DNA of 8,155 nt from Myxococcales bacterium (GTDB lineage Bacteria; Myxococcota_A; Polyangia; Polyangiales; JADJMO01). A program made the translations under genes and the position numbers. The DNA lies in NCBI GenBank assembly GCA_021783935.1, contig JAJXTK010000273.1, positions 1 to 8,155 of the forward strand, in the 5' to 3' direction. The notes under the pieces were generated by a model. The model was not told the DNA's origin. It did not search any database and was given only the letters and a program-made list of their open reading frames with translations. The stretch's first letter is position 1; each line of letters opens with the position of its first letter. Of this stretch, positions 1 through 5,780 are shown piece after piece.

Positions 1-623
1 CGTTCCTCGTCGTCGCCGGCAACATCGTGCCGGGGAGCGTGATCCGCGTGGTCGACGTCGGGGTGAACCCGACGCGCACCGGCGCGCTCGACGTGCTGCG
101 CGCGATGGGGGGCGGCGCCCAGATCGTGCCCAAGGGGGAGCGCGGCGCCGAGGCGGTCGCGACGCTCGAGATCTCCGCCGCGGTCGACGAGCGCGGCCAC
201 GGCCTGCTCGAGACGCCGATCGCGGGCGAGCTCGTCGCGCGAGGCATCGACGAGGTGCCGGTGCTCTGCGTCGCCGCAGCGCTCGCCAAGGGCACGACGA
301 TCCTGCACGACGCGCAGGAGCTCCGCGTCAAGGAGAGCGACCGCCTGGCGACCATGGCGAAGGTGCTCGGCGCCTTCGGCGTCACCGCGCGCGAGCTGCC
401 GGACGGGCTCGAGATCGACGGGCGCCCGGGCGCGACGCTCCGCGCGGCGACGGTCGACTCCGAGGGCGATCACCGCATCGCCATGTCCGCGGCGCTCCTC
501 GCCCTGCGCGCCGACGGCCCCTCGCGCGTGCGCGACGTCGACTGCGTGGCCACGAGCTTCCCGGGGTTCGCGAAGATGCTCGGCGACCTGGGCGCGAAGG
601 TCGAGCAGGTGCCGAGCGCGTGA
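1..623 (+). CDS. aroA: 3-phosphoshikimate 1-carboxyvinyltransferase (EPSP synthase), C-terminal part
   Basis: EPSP synthase transfers the enolpyruvyl group of PEP to shikimate-3-phosphate in the cytoplasmic pathway to chorismate. The frame is already open at the left edge (full codons from position 3), so the start and roughly the N-terminal half lie outside; about 206 residues remain of a family usually near 430. Visible family signatures are 'NPTRTGALDVLRAMGG' early on, 'GIDEVPVL' (Asp at 249-251, the likely catalytic Asp), the hallmark 'LRVKESDR' (321-344), 'GDHRIAM' (465-485) and a closing 'TSFPGF' segment. The 'VGVNPTRTG' and 'EELRVKESDR' style is closer to the Bacillus-type enzymes than to E. 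coli AroA; 'closer' is from memory. It ends in TGA at 621-623. In many bacteria cmk follows aroA directly; here an opposite-strand lipoprotein gene lies between them. Identification is firm. Confidence 0.96.
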   Translation, partial: FLVVAGNIVPGSVIRVVDVGVNPTRTGALDVLRAMGGGAQIVPKGERGAEAVATLEISAAVDERGHGLLETPIAGELVARGIDEVPVLCVAAALAKGTTILHDAQELRVKESDRLATMAKVLGAFGVTARELPDGLEIDGRPGATLRAATVDSEGDHRIAMSAALLALRADGPSRVRDVDCVATSFPGFAKMLGDLGAKVEQVPSA

Positions 624-632
624 GGGGCGACT

Positions 633-715
633 AGCAGGCCGTCGAGTTTCTCCGGAGCTGCCCGATCCTCACCCGCGTCAACCCGAAACTCGCCGCGCGA
701 TCGACACGGCCTGCT
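633..715. repeat. Interrupted inverted repeat after aroA, possible dispersed element or terminator
   Basis: The left arm, 633-650, reads AGCAGGCCGT-CGAGTTTC. Its complement is found in two blocks on the right: GAAACTCG (685-692) and ACGGCCTGCT (706-715), separated by 13 nt. All 18 bases of the left arm are matched, which is far beyond a chance hairpin. A 34-nt loop (651-684) separates the arms. An alternative pairing uses 633-645 with 701-715 and a 2-nt bulge. The 9-mer GCAGGCCGT recurs at 732-740 just outside. No T-tract follows, so it is not a textbook intrinsic terminator. It could be a small dispersed palindromic (REP/MITE-like) element or a structured 3' end for aroA mRNA. No protein is encoded in this gap. 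Confidence 0.6.
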
Positions 716-734
716 GTCGGTCACGGTTTCCGCA

Positions 735-752
735 GGCCGTTTCTCAACGGCC
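735..752. terminator. Hairpin between convergent genes, possible bidirectional terminator
   Basis: GGCCGTT (735-741), a 4-nt loop, then AACGGCC (746-752) form a perfect 7-bp GC-rich stem. On the minus strand it begins 2 nt after the stop codon of the lipoprotein gene (stop at 755-757), where a terminator would be expected, and it also lies downstream of aroA. There is no U-run on either strand, so at most it is a non-canonical or Rho-assisted terminator, or an mRNA 3'-end stabiliser. The position is good but the function is inferred. Confidence 0.4.
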
Positions 753-754
753 AG

Positions 755-1465
755 CTAGAACGTCTGATCGGCGAAGTGGAAGACGAGCCAGTGCGGCGTC
801 GCGGACGTCGGGCGCACGACGAGCGCCCCGTCGGCGCCGGCGCCGTAGCGGTGGACGTTGTGGACGCTCGTGCCGCCGCTCCCCTGCGCGTAGGCAGAGA
901 TCGGGGCCCCGATCTCGAGCGCGTCGGCGACCTTCGGGACCAGCTGCGCCATGGCGACCGGCGCGAACGGCGCGGCGCCCGAGTGCAGGCCGAGGTCGGT
1001 CGCATAGTCGAGGCGCAGCACGCCGCCGTGGAACCCCTCCGCGAAGGAGGGGCCGATCAGCGCGTGGTCGAGCTCGCCGAAGCGCACGTCGGGATCGCCG
1101 GAGGTCGACAGGACGTTCACCACGACGCGGTAGACGGCGCCGTTCGCCTCGACCTCGACGATGACGTGGTCGCTGTTCGGGAGCGGGCAGACGTCGCCGG
1201 GCGACACGACCGCCACGACCGTGCCGTCGAGGCGCCCCCAGCCGCCGGGCAGCGCGTCGCCGAAGGCGTCTACGCACGCGGCGCTCTTCGAGCCGTCGGT
1301 CGCCGCCTCGTCCGCGGCCTCGAGCGTGGAATCGACCGTGCCGCCGACGTCGGCGGCGCTGGCCGCGTCGTCGGCCGAGGCGCTCGCGGGCGCCGAGGTC
1401 GAGCAGCCGAGCGCTCCGAAGGCGGCCAGCGTGGCGAGGGCGAGGGCGAGTCGAACGCGGGACAT
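755..1465 (-). CDS. Putative lipoprotein with DUF2278 (YukJ)-like domain
   Basis: A 236-residue protein of unknown function. The N-terminus is a lipoprotein signal: basic start, hydrophobic run from L6 to about L19, then lipobox A-L-G-C with Cys21. A low-complexity Ala/Asp/Ser linker (22-60) follows. The body resembles DUF2278/YukJ from memory: 'GWGRLDGTVV' (75-84), 'YRVVVNVLS' (112-120), 'LDY' (152-154), 'ISAYAQG' (189-195), 'VHNVH' (201-205), 'DGALVV' (212-217), and a closing W226-x-V-F-x-F-x-x-Q. C64 and C93 could form a disulfide after export. The ATG at 1463-1465 has a GAGGT Shine-Dalgarno about 5 nt upstream, which supports this start. The gene stands alone, convergent with aroA and divergent from cmk, so it likely has its own promoter in 1466-1575. 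The gene and lipobox are firm; the family match is by eye. Confidence 0.85.
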   Translation of the reverse strand: MSRVRLALALATLAAFGALGCSTSAPASASADDAASAADVGGTVDSTLEAADEAATDGSKSAACVDAFGDALPGGWGRLDGTVVAVVSPGDVCPLPNSDHVIVEVEANGAVYRVVVNVLSTSGDPDVRFGELDHALIGPSFAEGFHGGVLRLDYATDLGLHSGAAPFAPVAMAQLVPKVADALEIGAPISAYAQGSGGTSVHNVHRYGAGADGALVVRPTSATPHWLVFHFADQTF

Positions 1466-1517
1466 GCCGACCTCATCGCACGGCGATGGGCGCGAAGGGA
1501 AGTCACGGCCGAGCGCG

Positions 1518-1537
1518 CACGTCGTTCGTCGGACGTG
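1518..1537. promoter_or_regulatory. Inverted repeat in the divergent promoter region, possible operator
   Basis: CACGTC (1518-1523) and GACGTG (1532-1537) are perfect inverted half-sites separated by 8 nt, the geometry of a dimeric regulator site. It sits in the 110-nt gap between the divergent lipoprotein and cmk starts and touches the proposed cmk -35. A 6+6 match can arise by chance in GC-rich DNA, so this is only a candidate. Confidence 0.22.
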
Positions 1538-1564
1538 GACGCGGCGGGCCTCTGCGGCTACGAA
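1536..1564 (+). promoter_or_regulatory. Weak sigma-70-like promoter candidate for cmk
   Basis: TGGACG (1536-1541) matches TTGACA at four of six positions. After a 17-nt spacer, TACGAA (1559-1564) matches TATAAT at three positions, including the first two. A start site about 7 nt downstream would leave a leader of only about 5 nt before the cmk ATG at 1576, which fits the lack of a visible Shine-Dalgarno there. The matches are weak and the call is inference. Confidence 0.2.
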
Positions 1565-1575
1565 ATGACCTTCCC

Positions 1576-2295
1576 ATGCAACGGCAAACGACCGCAGTCG
1601 TGGCGATGGACGGGCCTGCGGGTGCGGGCAAGAGCACCGTCGCGCGGCGGGTCGCGCAGGCCTTCGGCTTCACGCTCCTCGACACCGGCGCGCTCTATCG
1701 CACTGTCGCCCTCGCCGCCCGCCGCGCCGGCGTGACCCTGAGCGACGGCGAGGCGATGACCCGCTTCGCCGAGCAGCTCGTCGCGCGCAACGGGCTCGAG
1801 ATCGAGCCGACCGAGGCGAGCGGCATGCGCGTGCGCCTCGACGGCGAAGAGGTCGGCCAGGCGATCCGCACCCCGGAGATCTCCATGGGGGCGAGCCAGG
1901 TCAGCGCGATCCCCGGCGTGCGCTCGGCCCTGCTCGCGTTGCAGCGCGATTTCGTGCGCCTCGGGCGCGCGCGCGGCGTCGTCTGCGAGGGGCGCGACAT
2001 CGGCACCGTCGTCTTCCCGAACGCCGACGTGAAGCTCTTCCTCACCGCGTCGGTCGACGTGCGCGCCGAGCGCCGCTACCGCGAGCTCGCCGACGAGGGG
2101 GCGAGCGTCTCGCTCGAGGCGACGCGCCAGGAGGTCATCCAGCGCGACGCGCAGGACGAGGGGCGCGCGATCGCGCCGCTGCGACGCGCCGACGACGCGA
2201 TCCTCGTCGACTCGACGGGGCTCGATCTGGAGGGGGTCGTCGACAAAGCCGTCGACCTCGTGCGCGCGCGGCTCGCCGCCGAGGCCGCGCGATGA
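1576..2295 (+). CDS. cmk: Cytidylate kinase (CMP/dCMP kinase)
   Basis: Cmk phosphorylates CMP and dCMP with ATP in the cytoplasm, feeding pyrimidine nucleotide pools. The product is 239 residues, close to the usual 220-230. Visible motifs: P-loop 'GPAGAGKST' (13-21), 'LDTGALYR' (35-42) typical of the family, 'IRTPEIS' (97-103) followed by 'ASQVSAIPGVR' in the CMP-binding region, 'GRDIGTVVFP' (139-148), and the lid 'RDAQDEGRAIAPL' (190-202) with the conserved R-D-x-x-D-x-x-R spacing. The frame is open further upstream to an ATG at 1486, but those 30 extra residues are Gly/Arg-rich and lack homology; ATG 1576 puts the P-loop at the normal distance from the N-terminus. No clear Shine-Dalgarno precedes 1576. 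It is first in an operon: its TGA overlaps the next ATG (ATGA, 2292-2295). Identification is firm; the start is likely. Confidence 0.96.
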   Translation: MQRQTTAVVAMDGPAGAGKSTVARRVAQAFGFTLLDTGALYRTVALAARRAGVTLSDGEAMTRFAEQLVARNGLEIEPTEASGMRVRLDGEEVGQAIRTPEISMGASQVSAIPGVRSALLALQRDFVRLGRARGVVCEGRDIGTVVFPNADVKLFLTASVDVRAERRYRELADEGASVSLEATRQEVIQRDAQDEGRAIAPLRRADDAILVDSTGLDLEGVVDKAVDLVRARLAAEAAR

Positions 2296-3893
2296 GCGGC
2301 GGCCGGCGCGCCCCGCGCCTCATCCACATTCGCGCGCCCCGCAAGCCCATGAGCGTGCGGCCCGGTGCGACCACGAGCGGGCCAGCCTCTACGCCGCTCT
2401 CGTCGGAGGACGCGAGCGGGCGAGCGGTGCCCTTCGACGTCGTGCGGCGCGACCTGCAAGCCGGCGCGCTCGCGCGCGAGACGGAGGTCTTCTACCCAGG
2501 CGTCGAAGACTGGACGCCGGCCGCCGACGTCGCCGAGCTCTGGGTCGCGCCGCCGCCGCCCGAGGCCGACGAGCCCGCCGAGGTCGACGCCCCGGCCTCG
2601 GTCGAGGCAGCCGCCTCGCAGCGCTCGCCCACGCGGCGGCGATCGTTCGGCGCGGTCACGGTGCTCGGCGCGGTGTTCGGTCTCGTCGCGCTGCTCGGCG
2701 CGGGCCTCTACGCGATCTACTTCGTCTACTTCCGTTACGTGCCGGTCGCAGTGCAGCACCTGCCGAACAAGTGCGTCGTCGCGGCGCGCGTAGACCTGGT
2801 CGACTGGGCGTTCTTCGGGCCGCTCAGCAAGAAGGTCGAACCGGCGATCGAGGACGCCCTGCAGCCGAAGCCGTCGCCGGCGCCGCCGCCGGGGCCGCCG
2901 GGTCCGACGCTCAAGGAGCGGCTTCGCGCGAGGGCCGGGCTGAACGCCGACGGCGATCTGCGAGAGGTCGCGATCTGCGTGTTCCAAGACGGCAACGTGA
3001 AGGGGGGGGTCGACGCGCCCGATCCGCTCGGGGGCTTCCGCATGGTCGTGGCGCTGGGGGGCCGCATCAGGCCGGGCTCGATCCCCGGCATCTACGAGGC
3101 CATTCGAAGCGAGGGGTGGGGCGCGACTCTCAAGCTCGAGGGCGCCGGCGAGGCGGCGACCATCCGCGTTCCCGGCGCCGTGGGCGGCGTCATCGGTCAG
3201 GCCGACGACGGCACGCTGCTCTTCGCGCCCGACGACGCGACGCTCGCGAAGATCCGCGAGGCGCGCGCCGAGGAGGAGGCCCTCTTGTCGACGGGGCTCT
3301 TGCAGCAGGGTTCGCTCGAGATCGCCGCGCGACACGTCGCCTTCGCCTTCGGGTCCGCGGCCATGTCCCCGACGAGGCTGGTCGATCAGGCCACGATCGA
3401 CGCGATCGGCGCGGTGCAAGAGGGGCGCTTCGCGATCGACGTCGGCGGCGATCCCAAGGTGCTGCTGTCGCTCGACGAGAAGCGCGAAGCCGACGCAAGG
3501 GCGCTCGAGGGGCGCGCGCGCCATCTGATCGGCGCCGTGCAGAAGGAGCTCGCCGCCTCGAGCCGCGACTACGCCGGCGAGCAGGCGGCGCTCGCGAGCG
3601 CGCTCGTTAGGCGCGACGAGCTGCGCCTCGACGTGCGCCTCCTCTTCCGCTTCGCCGACGTCGATCGCGGCGCCGGCGAGCTCGCCGCGATGCTGCGCGA
3701 CGAGGCATCTCCCGTGCGCCTGTCGCTCGACGTCGCCGTCGGTCGTCGGCCGCCGCCGACCCCGGCGCCGTCCGCGTCCGGCTCGGCTTCGGCGGCGCCC
3801 TCCGCGCTGCCCGCGCCGTCGGGAACTGCCCCCGCGGCCTCGGGCATGCCATCCTCGAGCGCGAGCCGCCCGCTGCGGCCCTTCGACGAGTGA
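2292..3893 (+). CDS. One-pass membrane protein with GYF_2/DUF4339-like N-terminus
   Basis: A 533-residue protein I cannot assign to a function. Residues about 43-84 ('VPFDVVRRDLQAGAL', then 'VEDWTPAADVAELW') look like a GYF_2/DUF4339 domain, a presumed protein-interaction module; it lacks the usual leading W/Y strand, so it may be degenerate. An acidic Pro/Ala linker and a basic RRR cluster (115-117) precede one hydrophobic helix (about 120-147). The remaining ~385 residues should lie outside the cytoplasm. They begin 'VQHLPNKCVVAARVDLVDW', contain a Pro-rich insert (192-206), and end in a disordered Pro/Ser/Ala tail (about 484-533). The ATG at 2292 overlaps the cmk stop and has GAGG 7 nt upstream, indicating translational coupling; a second ATG at 2349 is possible. 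The next gene starts 2 nt after the stop. An 8-G run occurs at 3002-3009. The gene is firm; the domain is moderate. Confidence 0.85.
   Translation: MSGGRRAPRLIHIRAPRKPMSVRPGATTSGPASTPLSSEDASGRAVPFDVVRRDLQAGALARETEVFYPGVEDWTPAADVAELWVAPPPPEADEPAEVDAPASVEAAASQRSPTRRRSFGAVTVLGAVFGLVALLGAGLYAIYFVYFRYVPVAVQHLPNKCVVAARVDLVDWAFFGPLSKKVEPAIEDALQPKPSPAPPPGPPGPTLKERLRARAGLNADGDLREVAICVFQDGNVKGGVDAPDPLGGFRMVVALGGRIRPGSIPGIYEAIRSEGWGATLKLEGAGEAATIRVPGAVGGVIGQADDGTLLFAPDDATLAKIREARAEEEALLSTGLLQQGSLEIAARHVAFAFGSAAMSPTRLVDQATIDAIGAVQEGRFAIDVGGDPKVLLSLDEKREADARALEGRARHLIGAVQKELAASSRDYAGEQAALASALVRRDELRLDVRLLFRFADVDRGAGELAAMLRDEASPVRLSLDVAVGRRPPPTPAPSASGSASAAPSALPAPSGTAPAASGMPSSSASRPLRPFDE
3002..3009 (+). repeat. 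Eight-G mononucleotide tract inside a coding region
   Basis: Eight consecutive G bases encode part of Lys-Gly-Gly-Val in the GYF_2-like membrane protein. Codons stay in frame with 8 Gs, and the domain continues normally after it. Such tracts are prone to polymerase slippage; whether that matters here is unknown. Confidence 0.7.
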
Positions 3894-3895
3894 CC

Positions 3896-4864
3896 ATGGC
3901 GAACGAGCAGCTCACCGAAGGCGGCGCCGCGCCCGACGACGCGAGCGATCGCGGCCCGCGAGACGAGGCCAAGGGGGGCCTGCTCGGCGGGCTCGTCAAG
4001 GAGGTCCGCCCCCACCAGTGGGTGAAGAACCTCTTCGTGCTGGCGCCGCTCTTCTTCGCGAAGAACGTCTTTCACCCCGAGATGCTCACGCGCAGCCTCG
4101 CGGCGGTCGGCATCTTCTGCCTGCTCTCGGGGGCGGTGTACACGCTCAATGATCTCGTCGACGTCGAGGCCGATCGCGCGCACCCCGAGAAGCGCAAGCG
4201 GCCGATCGCCTCGGGACGCGTGCCGGTGGCGGTCGCGCGCGTGTTCCTGGCGGGGCTGCTGGTCGTCGCCTTCGGCGTCGCGCTCGCAACGCTGCGCATG
4301 AAGTTCGTCGCGGTCGCGGCGGCCTACTTCGTCGGCAACGTCGCCTACTCGCTGAAGCTCAAGAAGATCCCGTTCGTCGACGTGCTCCTCATCGCGCTCT
4401 TCTTCTGCCTGCGCGTGCTCGCTGGCGGCTACGCGATCGACGTGCGCGTGAGCCTGTTCATGTTCGCGTGCACCTTCCTGCTCGCGCTCTTCCTCGGCTT
4501 CGGCAAGCGGCGGCACGAGATCGCCCAGGAGCACGCCGGCAAGACGCGCAAGGCCTTGAAGGCCTACTCGGCGCGCGGCCTCGACGTCGCGCTCACCATC
4601 ACCGGCTCGCTCACGATCCTCACGTACATCGCCTACACGCTCGATCCGGCGACGCAGGCGTTCTTCAAGTCCGATCAGCTCTGGATGACCACGCCGTCGG
4701 TCCTCATCGGCATCACGCGCTTCGTGCAGATCGTCAAGACGCACCCGAAGGCCGAGTCGCCGACGCAGGAGATGCTGAAGGACGCGCTCTTCGTCGTGAA
4801 TCTGGTCGCGTGGGCGATGGTCGTGCTCGTGATCGTCTATCGAATCCGGCCGACGGCCGGCTGA
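3896..4864 (+). CDS. UbiA-family prenyltransferase, polyprenyl-phosphate phosphoribosyltransferase type
   Basis: A 322-residue integral membrane protein. Enzymes of this branch (mycobacterial decaprenyl-phosphate phosphoribosyltransferase, Rv3806c) move 5-phosphoribose from PRPP onto a polyprenyl phosphate. Support: 'RPHQWVKNLFVLAP' (38-51), the first Mg2+/substrate motif N85-D-x-x-D89-x-x-x-D93 followed by 'AHPEKRKRPIASG' (95-107), the cytoplasmic 'YSLKLKK' with D162 (151-162), and 'GKRRHEI' (203-209). The K-R-x-R-P-I-A-G-like run after the NDxxDxxxD motif is characteristic of this branch rather than of quinone-type UbiA. About eight or nine hydrophobic segments are visible from residue 42 to 316, with a polar N-terminal tail of about 35 residues. 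ATG 3896 is preferred over GTG 3890, which overlaps the previous stop; the gap is 2 nt, so it is operonic. The substrate is inferred; other UbiA chemistry cannot be excluded. Confidence 0.9.
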   Translation: MANEQLTEGGAAPDDASDRGPRDEAKGGLLGGLVKEVRPHQWVKNLFVLAPLFFAKNVFHPEMLTRSLAAVGIFCLLSGAVYTLNDLVDVEADRAHPEKRKRPIASGRVPVAVARVFLAGLLVVAFGVALATLRMKFVAVAAAYFVGNVAYSLKLKKIPFVDVLLIALFFCLRVLAGGYAIDVRVSLFMFACTFLLALFLGFGKRRHEIAQEHAGKTRKALKAYSARGLDVALTITGSLTILTYIAYTLDPATQAFFKSDQLWMTTPSVLIGITRFVQIVKTHPKAESPTQEMLKDALFVVNLVAWAMVVLVIVYRIRPTAG

Positions 4865-5727
4865 CGGGCGGCGTCGCTCGAGAGCCTCACCGCGTCGCGG
4901 ATCGCCGCGCGCACCGCGCCGGGCTCCTCGAGGTGGGGCGAGTGCCCCGTCTCGCGCAGCACGCGCAGCTCGGCGGCGCGGAGCTTCGAGGCGATGGTTC
5001 GCGCGACAGCGAGGGGCACGAGGCGATCGGCGTCGCCGTGGAGCAGGATCGTCGGCGCCGCCACCTGGCCGAGCCGCGCCTCGAGCGGCGAGACGTCGAG
5101 CGACCGCAGCAGCCTGCGAACGTAGGGCGCGCGGCCGAGCACGCGCCAGCCGTCCCAGTAGCGATCGAGGGTCGCGTCTTGGTGCGTGAACGACCCGTGC
5201 ACGGCGTCGCGCAGCAGCTCGCGACGCATCGTCGGCGAGCCCGAGAGGCGCATCATGACCTCGGCGACGCCGCGGTGTCGCAACAGCCCGAGCGAGAGCG
5301 GGAGCGGCATGGCGGCGCCGATTGTGCCGAGCAGCACCAGCGCGCCGACGCGTCCAGGGCGCTGGATGGCGAGCTCGAGCGCCACGCCACCCCCCATCGA
5401 CCAGCCGACGACGACCGCGCGCTCGACCCGCGCAGCCTCCATGTACCCGTCGACCCACCGCGCCATCTCGCCGAGGTCGAGCGTCCGCGCAGGGAAGTCC
5501 GTCAGCCCGTGCCCCGGCAGGTCGATCGCGTGCACCGTCATCGCGTGGGCCAGCGAGGCCTGGAGATCGAAGAAGGTGAGCGCGTTCTCTGTGACGCCGT
5601 GCACGAGCACGAGCGGCGGCCCGCTTCCCTCGACCACGGCGTGTACTTCGCCGTGTCGCGTTCGGACGAGGGAACCGGGGGCGTCGCGGCGGGCGGTGCG
5701 GAGATCGCGTCGAGGCGTGGGCGGCAT
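4837..5727 (-). CDS. Alpha/beta-fold hydrolase
   Basis: A 296-residue protein with the full alpha/beta-hydrolase signature. The oxyanion-hole strand is 'LVLVHGVTENALTFF' (39-53); 'IDLPGHGLTDFP' (68-79) follows; the nucleophile elbow 'GWSMGG' (108-113) puts Ser110 as nucleophile; 'HGDADRLVP' (230-238) gives D234 as the acid; and 'TGHSPHLEEP' (260-269) gives H262 as the base. The cap domain (about 140-210) is Arg/Leu-rich. No signal peptide is seen, so it is probably cytoplasmic. The substrate cannot be told from sequence: esterase, lipase-like and C-C hydrolase roles are all possible. The ATG at 5725-5727 has GGGGGT 6 nt upstream. The open frame extends far upstream without stops, but only this part has protein-like conservation. 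It lies 53 nt downstream of the MopE-like lipoprotein on the same strand, and its 3' end overlaps the UbiA gene by 28 nt. Confidence 0.93.
   Translation of the reverse strand: MPPTPRRDLRTARRDAPGSLVRTRHGEVHAVVEGSGPPLVLVHGVTENALTFFDLQASLAHAMTVHAIDLPGHGLTDFPARTLDLGEMARWVDGYMEAARVERAVVVGWSMGGGVALELAIQRPGRVGALVLLGTIGAAMPLPLSLGLLRHRGVAEVMMRLSGSPTMRRELLRDAVHGSFTHQDATLDRYWDGWRVLGRAPYVRRLLRSLDVSPLEARLGQVAAPTILLHGDADRLVPLAVARTIASKLRAAELRVLRETGHSPHLEEPGAVRAAIRDAVRLSSDAARQPAVGRIR
4846..4860. terminator. Hairpin at the tail-to-tail gene overlap
   Basis: CCGGCC (4846-4851), a 3-nt GAC loop, and GGCCGG (4855-4860) form a perfect 6-bp stem at the last codons of the UbiA gene, ending 1 nt before its TGA. The same bases encode the C-terminus of the convergent hydrolase. 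It could help end transcription from both sides, but there is no T-tract, so the role is inferred. Confidence 0.3.
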
Positions 5728-5745
5728 GTCGTACCCCCGTGTGAG

Positions 5746-5776
5746 CCTCGTCGATCCTTCGAGGGTTTTCGACCCT
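5746..5776 (-). promoter_or_regulatory. Two mutually exclusive small hairpins before the hydrolase gene
   Basis: On the minus strand AGGGT/ACCCT (pairing 5772-5776 with 5762-5766) and CCTCG/CGAGG (5760-5764 with 5746-5750) share the bases 5762-5764, so only one can form at a time. The second ends close to the hydrolase Shine-Dalgarno. Both stems are only 5 bp, so an attenuator-like or weak terminator role is speculative. Confidence 0.15.
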
Positions 5777-5780
5777 GCGC

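Noticed and set aside
1486..1575. An N-terminal extension of Cmk by 30 residues from ATG 1486.
   Set aside because: The added segment is Gly/Arg-rich, has no counterpart in Cmk proteins I know, and would push the P-loop too far from the N-terminus.
776..1735. A 319-codon plus-strand open frame that could link aroA and cmk.
   Set aside because: Arg/Gly/Ala-rich and opposite the lipoprotein gene, which has a lipobox, a good Shine-Dalgarno and DUF2278-like motifs. It also overlaps the cmk start in the wrong frame.
2076..3524. A 482-codon minus-strand open frame across cmk and the membrane protein gene.
   Set aside because: No recognisable motif and strongly biased composition; both plus-strand genes beneath it have good family or topology support.
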